From Phoronis australis (taxonomy: Eukaryota; Phoronida; Phoronidae): 64,000 bases of DNA. The notes under the pieces were generated by a model. That model saw nothing but the letters and a program-made list of their open reading frames with translations, did not search any database and was not told the DNA's origin. Shown one piece after another: positions 44,130 through 56,687 of the stretch (the stretch's first letter is position 1; the number at the start of each line of letters is the position of its first letter). The translations under genes and the position numbers were made by a program. Where the stretch lies: the NCBI GenBank assembly GCA_002633005.1, contig NMRA01000178.1, forward strand, positions 72,240 through 136,239. Reading direction: 5' to 3'.

Positions 44130-46540
44130 CAAACACCCTGATTGGCTGTAACTGTGGAAATTTCAGTTGAACCAGATTTCTGAATTCAAACTAAAGTGGC
44201 GCCAGGAATGAGCAGTTGGAGAAATAGCTTGAAGATTGTTGATGTTTTTCTTACAAATATTGTGAAATTACTGAATAGTTTGTCTGCAAGTCAACCAGAG
44301 GGGACCCTGGACTAATTTTGTGTGTTGATAAGCTTAAGGTAAATACATTTCACACCAGTCTAATACTTGTGCTTCATGCACTCTACTAGATGCATGAAAT
44401 GTACTAAAGTTAAAGTGTTTCGTCACTACTCTCACAGTCTTCAATGTAATGCTTGCTGCAATCTCAATCTTGCCATTTTTATCAGAATTATTTCCTACCT
44501 ACTGAGTGTGATTCAAGTGACTTCGCTTTACTCGTCATCACATAACTTAAGTTCGTAAGTCATCACTTTTTCTTGGTCCCTATTACACACCCATTCATTG
44601 CATGTAAATGTTCGCGGATAAGTTGTTCTTTTTAAGTCGTCGTTTTCGCTTAAGTTGTCATGCGTCCTGTTATTTGCGTGCAAAATTTTTCATGCTAGTC
44701 GTCTCCAAATGATTTGTGATGTCATGGGTAATCATGACAAATATGATCGTGACAGCTCAAGTTCGTGCAAAGTAGCGTCCGTTACAAGAAATGTTTCAAA
44801 GAACTGTCAATCAAAGTCAAACTTCACTCCTATGAAAAAGAATTTTAAATATTCAATTCTTCGTAATACAGTCCCGAGAGCATCTTCAATTTGTAACCTC
44901 AATGAATTCTCTGTAGCAGAGGCATGGAATGGTTGAAAAAATCATTATTTCAAAATAGGTGTATGCACTTACTTGTGGTGTTTTATGGTTAGTCGTTTTA
45001 ATTCAAACTTCACTGAATACTCACAGCAAGAACTTAACTATACAGCGAAATTAGATTTGAAGTATGAGTCATGACAAAAACAACCTTCTGAACTTAACGA
45101 ACTAGTACACATTCTTATCAGAAATCGAGGATGTGAAATTTGACATAATTTACCCGGTGACCCGGTCATCATCGTTATACCAGTATATGTATTCGCATTT
45201 AAGTCGTTATTTTGACAACCTTAATGTATAAGTCATCACTTTTTACAGTCCCGAAGTGGGCAAGTTAGGCTGGATACCGCTAGTTTGTACAAATATTTTC
45301 ACCAAAATGCAGAATCCTGTGGTCTCCCCATTGGGATTGAACATTGTGATTGACAAGGTTCCATCATTCCCACTGTGCTGTGCTTTATTACTGGTGAGAA
45401 CACTGACCATGGGCATTGGGTTGGTAATCCACAGTAACTTGCTAATGGAAAATTACCTCCGGGAGCAGAAGATAACTTTTGAATGAAAATACTCTGCAAA
45501 TCACAAAACCTAAAAAACCAAAAACTTATCTGTCAACAAACTTTTTAACATTTGATCTCTTATATTTGTAATACTTTAACTGTCTCAAAATCCATAAAAC
45601 CTATAGTAAAGGAAATGGCTGTTTGTATATTTTACTTATTGCTGTACAATTTTAACTGGTCTGAACTTGTTTCTTTCTCAGTTTAGAAGTGATTTCTGAA
45701 CTGGGTTTGTTACTGTGCTGCGTGTGTACTGCTAGAAGCCAGGTCCAGCTAAGTTTGAAACTAATTTCAAGCCATCTAATCTGAATACTGACCGAGTTGA
45801 AAGCGCTATATGTATGGTTATTAGCCTAAAAGATTATTTTTTTTTAGATAAGCCAAGTTAGCTTCATTTTTTGCTCTGGTACCTCAGACCTGATCCCAAT
45901 ATCAAGTTTGTATTGAACTGGAAGATTTTTTCCTTCAACAGTTTTAAAATGGTCTGACTGATGAATTGGCTATATTGTGTGTCAAGATTTATTGCCATAT
46001 TTAAGTAGACAGGTCAACAAATAGCAGTCTTAAGCTATGGTCTTGTGGTCCTGGATGGTTTTATCAACAGTGGAGTTACCCTGTAAATCACGTGAACGGT
46101 GTGTGTGTGTGGGTATACCTGGTGTTTTGACTGATAGCAGCTAGTTTATTGTTAGGAAGTGAGAGGCTGGCAAGTTTGTTTTGTATCTCTGCAATCATTA
46201 ATTATTTTTCAGATTACTGTAAATGTCAAGATGGGGTAGAATGTATTGTTGGCATAGTTCCCTGAGTTTGGCTATAACATATTTTGTAAAAATACAATTT
46301 GTTTCCCTAAATTCTGAATTTGAAAACTTTATGTGTTACTGATTTGAATTCAGCAATTCATATCATGGAGTGACCAGTCACTATCACGGGAGATATCTTC
46401 AGTTTGTACAGTGTAAACTTTAAACCAGTTGAAACGTGTTTGTATCGCATGTGTCATCAGGCACAGGCACAAAAACAAGTCATTTGCTAATCTCTGACCG
46501 TTTAGGTTGCACTCGGTAGGCTCCAGCCACACAATCACTC
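44130..46540. other. No supported gene
   Basis: Several open frames of 60-95 codons exist but none has splice context or a domain I recognise. This may be 5' flanking or intron sequence of the ankyrin/SOCS-box gene. Confidence 0.35.
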
Positions 46541-46885
46541 ACAGGTGAGGAAGTATGCCACTGCATATCTGACTAATTAGGCTGCAATTGGTAAGCTCCA
46601 ACCACTCACTCACAATTACTCGCATGTGAGGAAGTATGCAACTGCATATCTGTCTATTTAGGCTGCATTTGGTGGGTTCCAGCCACTCGTACACAATCAT
46701 TTTCAGGTGAGGAAGTATGCAACTGCACATCTGTCTATTTAGGCTGCATTTGGTGGGCTCCAGCCTCTCGTACACAATCATTTTCAGGTGAGGAAGTATG
46801 CAACTGCTCATCTGACTATTTAGGGTGCAGCTGGTAGGTTCTTTCTGCTCAGACATTATAACCCACAGGTGAGGTAGTGTGCAAC
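46540..46885 (+). repeat. Minisatellite, about 80-bp unit, five copies
   Basis: aggtgaggaagtatgcaact recurs at about 46545, 46625, 46705, 46785 and (diverged) 46867, each followed by gcatatctg.ctatttagg and a gctccagcc-like segment. Because the unit is not far from a multiple of three, the minus strand shows a spurious repetitive open frame. Confidence 0.9.
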
Positions 46886-47356
46886 TGCATATCTGACCAT
46901 TTAGGATGAATTTCCAGTCACCTGTCCATCACCGATCAAACTTGGGAAATGTGTTGCCAATTTGGTTTCGTCATTTCAGGTTATAAGCTAAGCAGCTCTA
47001 AATTGTCTGGACAATTTAATGTTCTTCCTGAGCAAAAATCTAATGTGCAAATTGCATGGCTTGCTTTTCTCATCTTTTTTATTATGTCACAGAAAATTGC
47101 AGCAGTTGTATGCAGTGTTTCACTTGCATGTCATTATAATTTTCTCTGCAAATGAGTAAAAAATAAATATCGCTTTGCATTATTGATGAAGCCTTTCACA
47201 CATGGCTGAACAAGATTTTAGACATGACTTGGAGATTTTCAAACACAGTTTAAGATTCTTAAGTATGATTCGGAACTTTTCAATAGTGGCGCAACATCAT
47301 GTTTCGATGCATGTGATCATTGCACCGCTGCTATTACTGACTTAAAGTTTTCAGTG

Positions 47357-47792
47357 CCTGGTTGCATGAAACAGTCCCAAACAGGGACTCAGCCAAGTTC
47401 CCTAAATCTTTTGCATATTTGCTTCATTCTTCACTCACAGTTGTAATATTTTTTCCATCATTTTATCTTTATTATATTTTATCTTTATTATGAGCTAGTC
47501 TTTGACTAATGATATTTTCAAATTATAGCTAAATACTGAGCCCGTAATTGAGTCATAACATAGGGACTCATTCTTCAAATTGGGGGCATTGCATGAAAAG
47601 ATCCCTTCTTATTTTTGAGTGTTGAGAACTCAACGTAAATTTCACTTTCGATTTGTATCAAAGCCAAACATTGACAGTAATAAAACTCAAACATCATAAG
47701 AAAAGATAACGAGTGTTTAACAAGCCCACAAATATGCAGTAGATTTAGAGAATGTAGTCGAGTCCTTATTTGGGACTCTCATGCAACAGAGC
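47357..47792. mobile_element. MITE with gttgcatgaaacagtcc inverted repeats
   Basis: ggttgcatgaaacagtccca and aacagggactc at the left reappear in inverted, slightly diverged form (gagtccttatttgggactctc then atgcaac) at the right, about 435 bp apart. I could not assign a target duplication. Confidence 0.6.
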
Positions 47793-48119
47793 ACAGGCTT
47801 CTTATTTAATGGGTAAATAATGTTTTCTGTCTGTTAAAAAAACAATTTTTGGTCTTTGCCACATAACATTAAAAAATCATTCTCATCTTGTTCCTTACTC
47901 GAACCAGAAAATGATTTCCACATTTGAGACTAATTGCTTGAGAGACCACAGCACTTGTCACGACCGACCGGTTGGTTGATCCGTTTATCTGTCGGGACTT
48001 CAAGCAGTTGTAGCCAGTCTCTTCTATTCTGGCTGACTAGTGAATGAACTTAAAGATGTATCTGCATGCTCTTAACTATGCTAATTTAGCAGGAACTATA
48101 CAACAATGATATTTTGAAT

Positions 48120-48400
48120 GTAATGTACGCTAAACAAAGTACAGTTGTGTTCACTGACAACTTGTGTGAAAACAAATTGGTAACCTTTGCACTAATGACG
48201 TACCTCGCAACTTCATATTGCCCACATCATACTGTGTTATTCCCCAGCACCACGTCGTGATACTAACTGGACACGGTTCAGTGATTTTCGGTGGATCATT
48301 TTTGCCTCAAAACTCGCTCTTAAAAACATAAATTTGGCAAATTTCAATCCACTTCATGCTCAAATCGTCACTATAGTTGTGTTTCTAACTAATTTGGCTT
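48120..48400 (-). repeat. Diverged inverted copy of sequence at 23700-23990
   Basis: On the minus strand it follows gacgtggtgctgggga, cgaggtacgtca, agtgcaaaggt and ctttgtttagcgtac in the same order as 23830-23970. A dispersed repeat of unknown type. Confidence 0.65.
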
Positions 48401-48751
48401 AGCAATCTCAAAGATAAGGAATTAGCCTGCAAGTGAAATTACCTGCTCCTTATAAGTAGGTCTCTTGGTTTAGTGATTTACAAGTGCCATTTTTAAATGG
48501 GATAATGAACAGCTATCTTGTAGACAATGGATTTCAGTGGTGTGATTTTTGAAGAAAATGCAATCTTGCACAGGTTGCATTTCTCCTGTGTTTTAATCAT
48601 GTGTGTATTTTACTAAAAAATCATAATTTCATTGCAGAAGCATGTCACGTTGGTAACGAGCCTGTGATGTTCAACCAATAGGAGTTGATAGTATAAACGA
48701 GTGTTGCTCTATCATGTTTTATATTCTATTTCAGATTCAGTGCTATTCAGA

Positions 48752-50980
48752 ATGCTGCGACAACTGCTGACAACATTGTACAACTGCCTGCTGTTCCTAC
48801 GCCAGTTCATTCTGTGGAACCTGCGCAGTGTTGGCAACCCTCGTGCATTCGTATTCGAGTACCTCCTGAACGTTCACCGGCCTAGTGATGACACAGTGGA
48901 AAACATACACTCCATATTTGACCTATTTCGCCTCTACTCCACCCAGTCAAACTTGAAACGTGACACTAAGGGCAGTGCTGACGACAACACTGACTCAGGT
49001 ACAACAAAAATTTCAGCACGTGTCTTCAACCAGAAAGTTGTGAGTATCCTCTCGCGTTGTCCTGATGATGAAAACGTCCTTCAGGTTGTCGATGAAGACG
49101 GCTACAATCTACTCCAGAAGGCCATCATTGCCAATAATCTCCACCTTATACATGCCCTGGTCAAGAAGGGTTGTGATGTAAATGTCTGTCAATGCAGCCC
49201 ACCCCTTCACTTGGCTTGCAAACTTGGTAATGCCAGTGTGGTGAAACTCCTGCTGAAACATAAGGCACGCATTGATCTGGAGGCCGGCATGTGCTATCCT
49301 AAGCCACACGCTTGCATGAATCAGGCACACTCAAAATTCTTCTTCATAGACAAGAATGTCTATGACTGTGAACGAAACAAGAAAAGGCCTGTGCTGTATG
49401 CCATTGATCATGACAATGTCGATCTGGTTCAAATGCTCAGTGAATTTGACACCAATGTACTGACCAATCAGAAACATTTGTTGCACTATGCCTGCAGCCA
49501 AGGGTCCTTTGAGTGTGTTGAGTATTTATACAGTCAGCGACCAGAGGATATAAATCGCCTTGACGATGCCGGATACACGCCTTTACTGCATGCAGTACAA
49601 TGGGGTTATGTGTTCAGTAAGACTGTGCTCACTAAAGGGGCGTCCATATCCTGTTGCACCCCTAATCGGGAAACGCCTCTCCACATTTTGTTTCTCAAGA
49701 GTAAAGCACCTGATAGCTGGTTTGAAACAGCTAAGTTACTACTTGGCTCTGGCCTAGAGGATGCTATCAATGCACAGGATAACCATGGCAACACAGCACT
49801 GCATAATTTGGTTGGCGTGGTGAAGCATCACATGAGTAATGAAGAGTACAAGTTAGAAGAGTGGGACCGTGTGCATCGAGGGCAGACATTGTTGTGTGTT
49901 GACTTACTGCTACGTTACAATTCTGACCCCACTCTGTGCAATAAAGAAGGTTTGACTCCCATTCACGTCTTGCTCACTTTGTTTTACGAGAAATTCCATG
50001 TGACCACTGAAGCCGATGGGCATTATCTGAGACTAGCCTTTGATCTCCTGCACGACATTTTGAAAGTGTTCCTGGATAACGACATGGATCCCAACATTGC
50101 ATCCCCTGGTGGTCGTACGCCCTTAATGATCTTACTTCCACAGGTTCTTCATATTGATTACTCCACTGAGCGATGCTGTTGCCAGACTAAAATCTCCTGC
50201 TTGAAACTGTTGTGTCACCATGGTGCTGACCCCAATTTTGTGATGGCCACTGAAAACAGTTGTGTGTCGCTAATGTCACAGTTTGCCACGCAGGTGATCC
50301 GTATACGTTACAATACGTCCCTAGAGGTGCTTCGGCAAATCAAACAAGCCAATGCTGATCACCTGACCAACATTCTTGTGCTTTTGCTGAGGAATGGCCT
50401 CAACCCAAACTTTACATCTAATCGACGTCGACCTCAAATGGAGCCAGGCAGTGGAAATGGTCTGGTTGAGTTTGTGAAACTCGCTCAGAACGTTACTGAA
50501 CCCAAAGACTTTGCACTGATTCACAACTGGATTTTGACCATACTTCAGTGGGGCGGTAACCCAGACATTGAACCTTTCCCCTCTGAATCAATCATCTGTC
50601 AGTCACAGAGTTCCATATTCTTAAAACACAACTGCACCCAAGCTGTCAATCATTTCATGTTAGAGATCCAAGACTTCAGTTCATGGTTGGACGGTGACCA
50701 CGCTGAACAACTTTTAATGTTGTTCGTTAATTCAATGGATCATCTTGCGTTGTATCAGTGCCTTGGTTCGTCAAAATTCATGTCGAGGTTTAATCCGAAC
50801 CGTAAACCAAGCAGGAAGTTCAGTCAAATGATCCATCAGCTCAACTCAAATCCTCGCTGCTTGAAACAGATCTCAAGAGTAGCTATATTGAAGGCCATGG
50901 ACAGGAAAATTATTGGAAAGGTGGACAAGTTACCGCTTCCTAGACTGCTGAGGGATTACATATCGGACTTATCTTCTTAA
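48752..50980 (+). CDS. Ankyrin repeat and SOCS box protein (742 residues)
   Basis: One large coding exon. I take the Met at 48752 because an acceptor-like tctatttcag precedes it at 48733 (and a cag at 48750); the frame is open 17 codons further up, through what is probably intron. Ankyrin-type repeats run from about residue 113 to 500 (DEDGYNLLQKAI, PPLHLACKLGN, KHLLHYACSQG, AGYTPLLHAV, RETPLHILF, HGNTALHNLV, EGLTPIHVLL, GGRTPLMILL). The last 45 residues form a SOCS box with CLKQISRVAI and the closing LPLPRLLRDYI. Such proteins (ASB family) recruit substrates to Elongin B/C-Cullin 5 ubiquitin ligases. The N-terminal 100 residues are unassigned. I cannot tie it to one vertebrate ASB gene. Confidence 0.9.
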   Translation: MLRQLLTTLYNCLLFLRQFILWNLRSVGNPRAFVFEYLLNVHRPSDDTVENIHSIFDLFRLYSTQSNLKRDTKGSADDNTDSGTTKISARVFNQKVVSILSRCPDDENVLQVVDEDGYNLLQKAIIANNLHLIHALVKKGCDVNVCQCSPPLHLACKLGNASVVKLLLKHKARIDLEAGMCYPKPHACMNQAHSKFFFIDKNVYDCERNKKRPVLYAIDHDNVDLVQMLSEFDTNVLTNQKHLLHYACSQGSFECVEYLYSQRPEDINRLDDAGYTPLLHAVQWGYVFSKTVLTKGASISCCTPNRETPLHILFLKSKAPDSWFETAKLLLGSGLEDAINAQDNHGNTALHNLVGVVKHHMSNEEYKLEEWDRVHRGQTLLCVDLLLRYNSDPTLCNKEGLTPIHVLLTLFYEKFHVTTEADGHYLRLAFDLLHDILKVFLDNDMDPNIASPGGRTPLMILLPQVLHIDYSTERCCCQTKISCLKLLCHHGADPNFVMATENSCVSLMSQFATQVIRIRYNTSLEVLRQIKQANADHLTNILVLLLRNGLNPNFTSNRRRPQMEPGSGNGLVEFVKLAQNVTEPKDFALIHNWILTILQWGGNPDIEPFPSESIICQSQSSIFLKHNCTQAVNHFMLEIQDFSSWLDGDHAEQLLMLFVNSMDHLALYQCLGSSKFMSRFNPNRKPSRKFSQMIHQLNSNPRCLKQISRVAILKAMDRKIIGKVDKLPLPRLLRDYISDLSS

Positions 50981-51555
50981 TTTTATGAAGTAAAATATGA
51001 CTGAAAGGAGGTGTGACTTGATTTTTAGTGCCAAGCACCATATTTCTTTCTGGGTAGATTATGTGTATGGTTCAGAGCTCAAACTTGTTTAGGGGGTTGT
51101 AGATTGCAGCTCCATCTGGTGTGTGTTAGAAGTACCGGGCATTTTCAGACAAGTTACTTGAATATTATGCTTTATTCTTGAGTGTAGCTTCATGGAAGCA
51201 CGTAGTTTATGTCGAGTTCATCAAACTCGGCTCTTATCAGTGTATCTGAATCTACATGAACTTTAGTAATAATTGCATTGTCGCACATTAAAGTAGTGAA
51301 TTCTGACAACACATAAGTTTTTTGAAAATGCAAGAAAGTCTGGGACTTGGACTTGATGTTTTCACTCGGTCACTTTTGCATACAGTCCAGTGTGGCTTTC
51401 AAATCTGGCTGTGGGGCCAAGTATGGGACTTTTGAAATCTTATAAACACCTCAGTCTACAAAGTGGGTAATTTTTCTGTCTTTCCGGTGATTCTTGAATT
51501 GGTGCAGCTAACGCTGTCTATTTCTAGAATTTTGGAAAAACTCCAACCTTGTGCA

Positions 51556-51561
51556 AATAAA
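51556..51561 (+). terminator. Candidate polyadenylation signal of the SOCS-box gene
   Basis: AATAAA about 580 nt after the stop codon, followed by a T-rich stretch. Confidence 0.3.
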
Positions 51562-52195
51562 TTTTTCAGTTCCAAATTGGAGAATTTTTATTGGAATCAC
51601 TACTTTGCATCAGCTTATTCGTAGGTCTGGCTAATGCCATTAAGGTTTTACTGTGGGTCAGTAATTTGCAGTGGTGACCTAAAAATGTTGTAAAGCTTAA
51701 TAGGATGCGATAAATCGTTATTCACTTGTCTGACTGTCCTAAAAAATCTGTTGGCAGCCATTGCTTGGGAGAATTAGGTCAATTCTATGCTGATGAAACC
51801 TGAAGGGATTTCATGAATGTTGGCATAAGTTTGAGTTTTTGCTTTGCACGTGGGGAACACGGTACCCCAATTGCACTGAAGATGGTGTATGAGAGTGTAA
51901 TCGTGTCAATGCTCACTTTAGATAAAGTGAAGTTCACTGTATTTTTCTTTGACCTTCAACCAAAAATTTGTTCTTTTTATCTGTCTCCATTTGACCTGCC
52001 TCAGAGTGGATGATGTATTTTTAAATGAAATGTCACAAAACAAGTTGACAGATATTCGACTTTTGACAGATAATTGATGTTTATCTTTGAAGAGACTGAC
52101 AAACCGGAAAGATCAGGCATATGCTTGATAAAGACGATTGAAGGAGGGTGTGTATTCTTGAGTTGAATCATTCAATAATGTAGAATTTGCTCAAA

Positions 52196-52313
52196 CACTA
52201 TGGAGCGTACACTATGGAGCGCACACTATGGAGTGTACACTATGGAGCGCACACTATGGAGCCCACACTATGGAGTGTACACTATGGAGCGTACACTATG
52301 GACCGCACACTAT
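52196..52313 (+). repeat. 14-15-bp minisatellite (acactatggagcgt)
   Basis: About eight units of cactatggagcg(c/t)a with variation at the gc/gt positions, ending cacactattta. Confidence 0.95.
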
Positions 52314-54329
52314 TTACCATACTCATTTTAGTTAACACCCATGGTTAGCTTTTGGCTCTCTTAACAGTGCCTGTCTCTATGTGAAGGCCTGTATCATCAG
52401 AGTATTGTCTTCCAAAAGTACGCAGCTCATTCACCTTTGGGTAACAGTCAGTTTCAACAGAACCTAATATGTTAAAATTCGTCTATAATCTGCCTGTCTT
52501 ATGATTTGAGTTGCACGCAAAGTCCGATGTCAGTGTCGCTCCTTGGGCCTTTACCTGATCTTCCGTTCGGGAAGCAACCATCTCCGATTTCTCAAAAATT
52601 TTGCTTTAAGCGCCCATGTTCAGCTGTAAACAGTATCCACCCTGTGATTGCCAGCTTCTTCTAGTTAAGTACCCTGGGTGTTCACTTGGACGAGTATGTG
52701 TATGTCATTTCATTTGTCGTATAAACGCAGATTCACCATTTCCTATTTTGTAAGGTCAAGTCCAGTCGACAAACTTTAAAGAAATTTATAAGGTAAAGCC
52801 TAGATATTACACCTGAACATGGCCAACCATGGTTTTGCAGTCTCACCTGTTTATTGTTGGGTGCAGAACTTGTTTACTGTATTGTGTGTTTATTATAATT
52901 CCAGCGTGCCTTGATTATTTTTGTGTGTGTTGAATGTCTGTCAACCATAATGTTATCCATTGGGAACTGTTAATGATTTTGACTGTTTTTATAAGCCCTA
53001 TTGAAGTGGGTAACGTTATAGTATGGTCTGGGTGTCTGGCGTCCACCTGAAGTAGTTCGTCATCACCACCTTGATCAAATTTAGGTCGTGCCTGTATATT
53101 ACTGATACGTACCTTGATTTTTTAGTATTCAGTATGTTCAGACAAAAATCAAGACCTTTATGGGCTTTTGTGTGTTTAATCTTATCATCGTCTAGTTCCT
53201 GTAATTTTGATAGGATTTTCATCAATTTATTCTACCATTTTCAGCTAACATAACAGTAACTTCAAAATTACATGCACCTTCCAATATGTATACCCCTCAG
53301 CCCCTGCAGGGGGCATATGCCTTGTTAAATTAATGAATAACACAGGGTTGTAAATTGAGCTTTGAAGTTTGAACGTCACTAATAACTTACAGTGACGCTA
53401 AAATGCATTTAATCGTTACTTTTATCCCCGGTGCTAGCATGATATACGGACATGCGTGAATGAGTCATTTACGGATTTAGTCTTTCACGAGAACACAGGT
53501 TTCCCCCTTGAAAGATTTCATGTGAAATTTGTGACCTCTCCTCCATTCCAGATACTTTCAAAGAGTACGTTTTTCTGATCTCTTAATTCGCAGGCGGTTT
53601 AAGCAGTTACCAGTTGTTGTCTTTTTCTCAACTATTCAGCCCAATCCTGTATGTATCTTATTGCTAAAATTCTGATGTTATCAATGAGGTTTCGTGTAAA
53701 CAATAGCATACCTGATCCTGTATACTGGACATGTGAGATTATAAATGTTTTGGTGAAAGGGTAATACTGCTGTGATCTTAATGTGTTGTTGAAGGAGTGA
53801 ACCCTGTTGTTTACTGACTTCTTAATTGCCAGTATACGGTAAAAATTTGCCAATTTGGGACTGGAAAATTAATTATTTTACTCAGGTCAAAGCCTGTCCC
53901 AAATTCTAGAAATTGGCAATATTGGCCCCCAAATTCAAGAATCACCTGAATGGCCTCAAATTACCCACACTGTAGATTGAAAACACATTGCACGAAGTTT
54001 GAGAAATACGATGGACTGCAAAATGGTACTGCGCACTTGTCCCAAATTACAGAAGAAAATTCATTTTTCAGGAGTTACAGTGTTCCAAATTCTAGAGAAT
54101 GTTCCAAATTGGAGAAATTTTACCATGGCAACATTTGTTAGGCCTTCTCAGTCATTGTTTGGTTCAGCACTTTGTCAGTTTTGAAAATTGATGTAGTTCA
54201 CAGTGGCAAGAAAAGAGGTTGATTGTTTTAACCAATACTAAAAGTCAAAATGTATGTGGCCAATTTTTGCTAAATTCAGTGTTTCAACTATTTCTGAAAA
54301 CCTGATTTGCAATATGTTTTGTGCATATG

Positions 54330-54490
54330 TAATGATTGTGTTAATCCCAAGATACTTGTTTACTTTATATCTGATACACAAAATATACCATTGAATTCGC
54401 ATGATTGTGTTAATCCCAAAAAATTCTGTTTACATATAAAAGTTACTAATAGATCTATCATGATTATGCTAATCCCAAAATGTTTGTTTG
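54330..54490 (+). repeat. Tandem repeat, about 70-bp unit, three copies
   Basis: atgattgtgttaatcccaa occurs at about 54332, 54402 and (atgattatgctaatcccaa) 54462, each followed by a diverged tgtttac segment. Confidence 0.85.
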
Positions 54491-54849
54491 CTTTCATGTC
54501 ATGGATTCTTACTCAAAAACAAAGTATTTTTCAAAATCCTACTGGTATTATTCAAAATGGTTTAGCATGTATGCAGGCATAAATATGTGCGACTCGAAAT
54601 GTTCAATTGGATATCAACAAAAGAATTATTTATTCAATTGTAAATACAATGAGTTATGGAAAGTTACCTGTCAAGAGTTATGAAAGTTTTTTGAAACCAC
54701 AAGCTTTTGATCTCATCTCAAGACCTTCGTTGGGTGGAATGGCAGGTACTATAAATATATTGTACGTGTTGCAATGACAATGAATGCATTCAGACATTGA
54801 TAACTGAAAAAAAATATGTTCACAACTGAAACACCGATCATCCCCGCCT

Positions 54850-54984
54850 CAAGAGCAGCGAGAGCAGAGGAATGAGTATCTTAAGGCCACCACAGATGGG
54901 GAGCTACAAGAAGAGCTGTCTGCCTTTAATGAAGCTCATGTCATTGTTATCTGCACACTGCGAGGCAAAATGGGTCACCTGTAA
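54850..54984 (+). CDS. Possible terminal exon of unknown gene
   Basis: An open stretch with coding-like composition (QEQREQRNEYLKATTDGE, then LQEELSAFNEAHVIVI), ending in TAA. An AG precedes it, but no partner exon or family could be named. It could be an exon relic or chance. Confidence 0.2.
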   Translation, partial: QEQREQRNEYLKATTDGELQEELSAFNEAHVIVICTLRGKMGHL

Positions 54985-56687
54985 ACAGTGTTCATAGTGT
55001 AAATGTAGTACACATGATTAAATGAGTCAGCAAAATGTGTAATCAGGTGATCGAATAGTTGAATTTCATTGGCTACCAATGGCAGTCAGCTAAGCACCTA
55101 GTTCACATCTGGTGCATGCTATGAGTTGATCTTTAAAAACTGAGATGTCTGCTACAAAATTCATGGTTCATTTTGCCATAAACGTGAGCTATGGGCTGAG
55201 CCAGTTTGCATTCGTGGCACATAGCTCTCTCCATCTGCAGTGGCCCTATGGGTAGCCTAACCTAGAAGACTTACTAAACTATATTTATTACTTCAGTGTC
55301 ATATTAGGATCGAGGTATCAGGAATCTTTGAGTGATCTTAAGAGAGGACAAAGTAAAAAAAAAATTTAAAAGGCAAGGCAGAAACAGTTGATAACCAACC
55401 CAGTGGATGTTAGAAAGATTTGTTTGATTGCAAATGACAGAATCATGCAATTCAGAAAGTCGTTGGACATAGTGTGTGCCATGTTCAGACAAGTCAATTA
55501 TGAGAAAGATTTTTAATTGGCACAACGGATATATTGATCAAATAACTAAGCTTATCTTTGTACACTGGCAACAGAATTACACATCTCCCACCATCACAGA
55601 AATTTTGAATTTCAAATTTCAAGAGCTCTCGATCGTATCAAACTACATTCTTGAAAATAACAGCAAAAATTCTCCGATTTTGAAGAAAAATTGCAAAAAT
55701 TACCTCTTCTCAGAGACTTACTACATTCATTGAAACTGCTTAAAATGAAACCAAATATTTTTAAGATGTGTAATAATTTAAAAAGCATGCTAAGAGCAAA
55801 GCACAATGTCCAAACTTGTTTTTGTTACTCGAGAAATTTGTCAAAATGACATTTCACTAGTCCGACACATTTTGTTTCAAACTGAAGATGTATCGAGTAT
55901 TAAGACCAAAATGGGTGACTTGTAATTGACCATCACCACCCATAAACAACGTGCTCAGAATTTCACGGCATTCTGCTTCACACGGCATCCTACAAAATGC
56001 ACGCTGTTCAATTTGCGACCAAATATAGTAAAACCATACCTGCGCCTAACGGACAGGACGTAGACTATGACTAACCAATGATATGAGGCTTTTTGTCGGA
56101 GACGTTCATCCATAAAATATTGCACACATAGTGTTGTGTTAAGAGTAAAGCAACAAATGATATGGCCCCAAAACATTCGAAGAACATGCCCACCCACCAA
56201 TTGGGACCATGCTACTATCACTCACCCCCACCATCAGGTGCACCACTTACTAACCCAAGCCTTTGCTTCACTTGAACTTCCTACTTTATTCCTTAAACTT
56301 GGGAATTGCTTTGGGGGGTTGGTTTTCTTTGCATGACATAACGGTACATATTTGCAGTGAATAACAGCACAGCTCTGAAACTCTAGAGCAGTCCACTACA
56401 TTCTACCCAAGATAGACTCGTGTACTCCCTGAAATGACAAGGCAGGGTCTTATTACAGCTTAATGTGCCCCATATTCTTCCACGGAGACTGTTGCTGCAC
56501 ATTTACTTCCCAGTTTTCAATGCTCTTGGATACCAATAAATTCTGACTCATCACACGATATTATTACCAGTCAACCAATAAGAACATCCAGTGAGCTCAG
56601 CAATACCGTGCAGATACCAAAATATGGTTGTACTGCATTTGGTCGCAACTGAACTTTTTACATTTTACTGGCATAAGTCATGGTAAT
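54985..56687. other. Intergenic, no supported gene
   Basis: I looked here on the minus strand for exons of the missing AP4B1 appendage domain and saw none. AATAAA on the minus strand at about 56284-56289 could end the AP4B1 transcript. Confidence 0.35.

Larger units (their letters stand above)
50981..54845. other. 3' flank and intergenic sequence, no further gene supported
   Basis: Contains the 3' UTR of the SOCS-box gene and two tandem repeats (listed separately). Open frames are short and lack splice context. Confidence 0.4.

Noticed and set aside
46539-46856. Repetitive 105-codon minus-strand frame
   Set aside because: It is a by-product of the roughly 80-bp minisatellite; the peptide repeats only because the DNA does.
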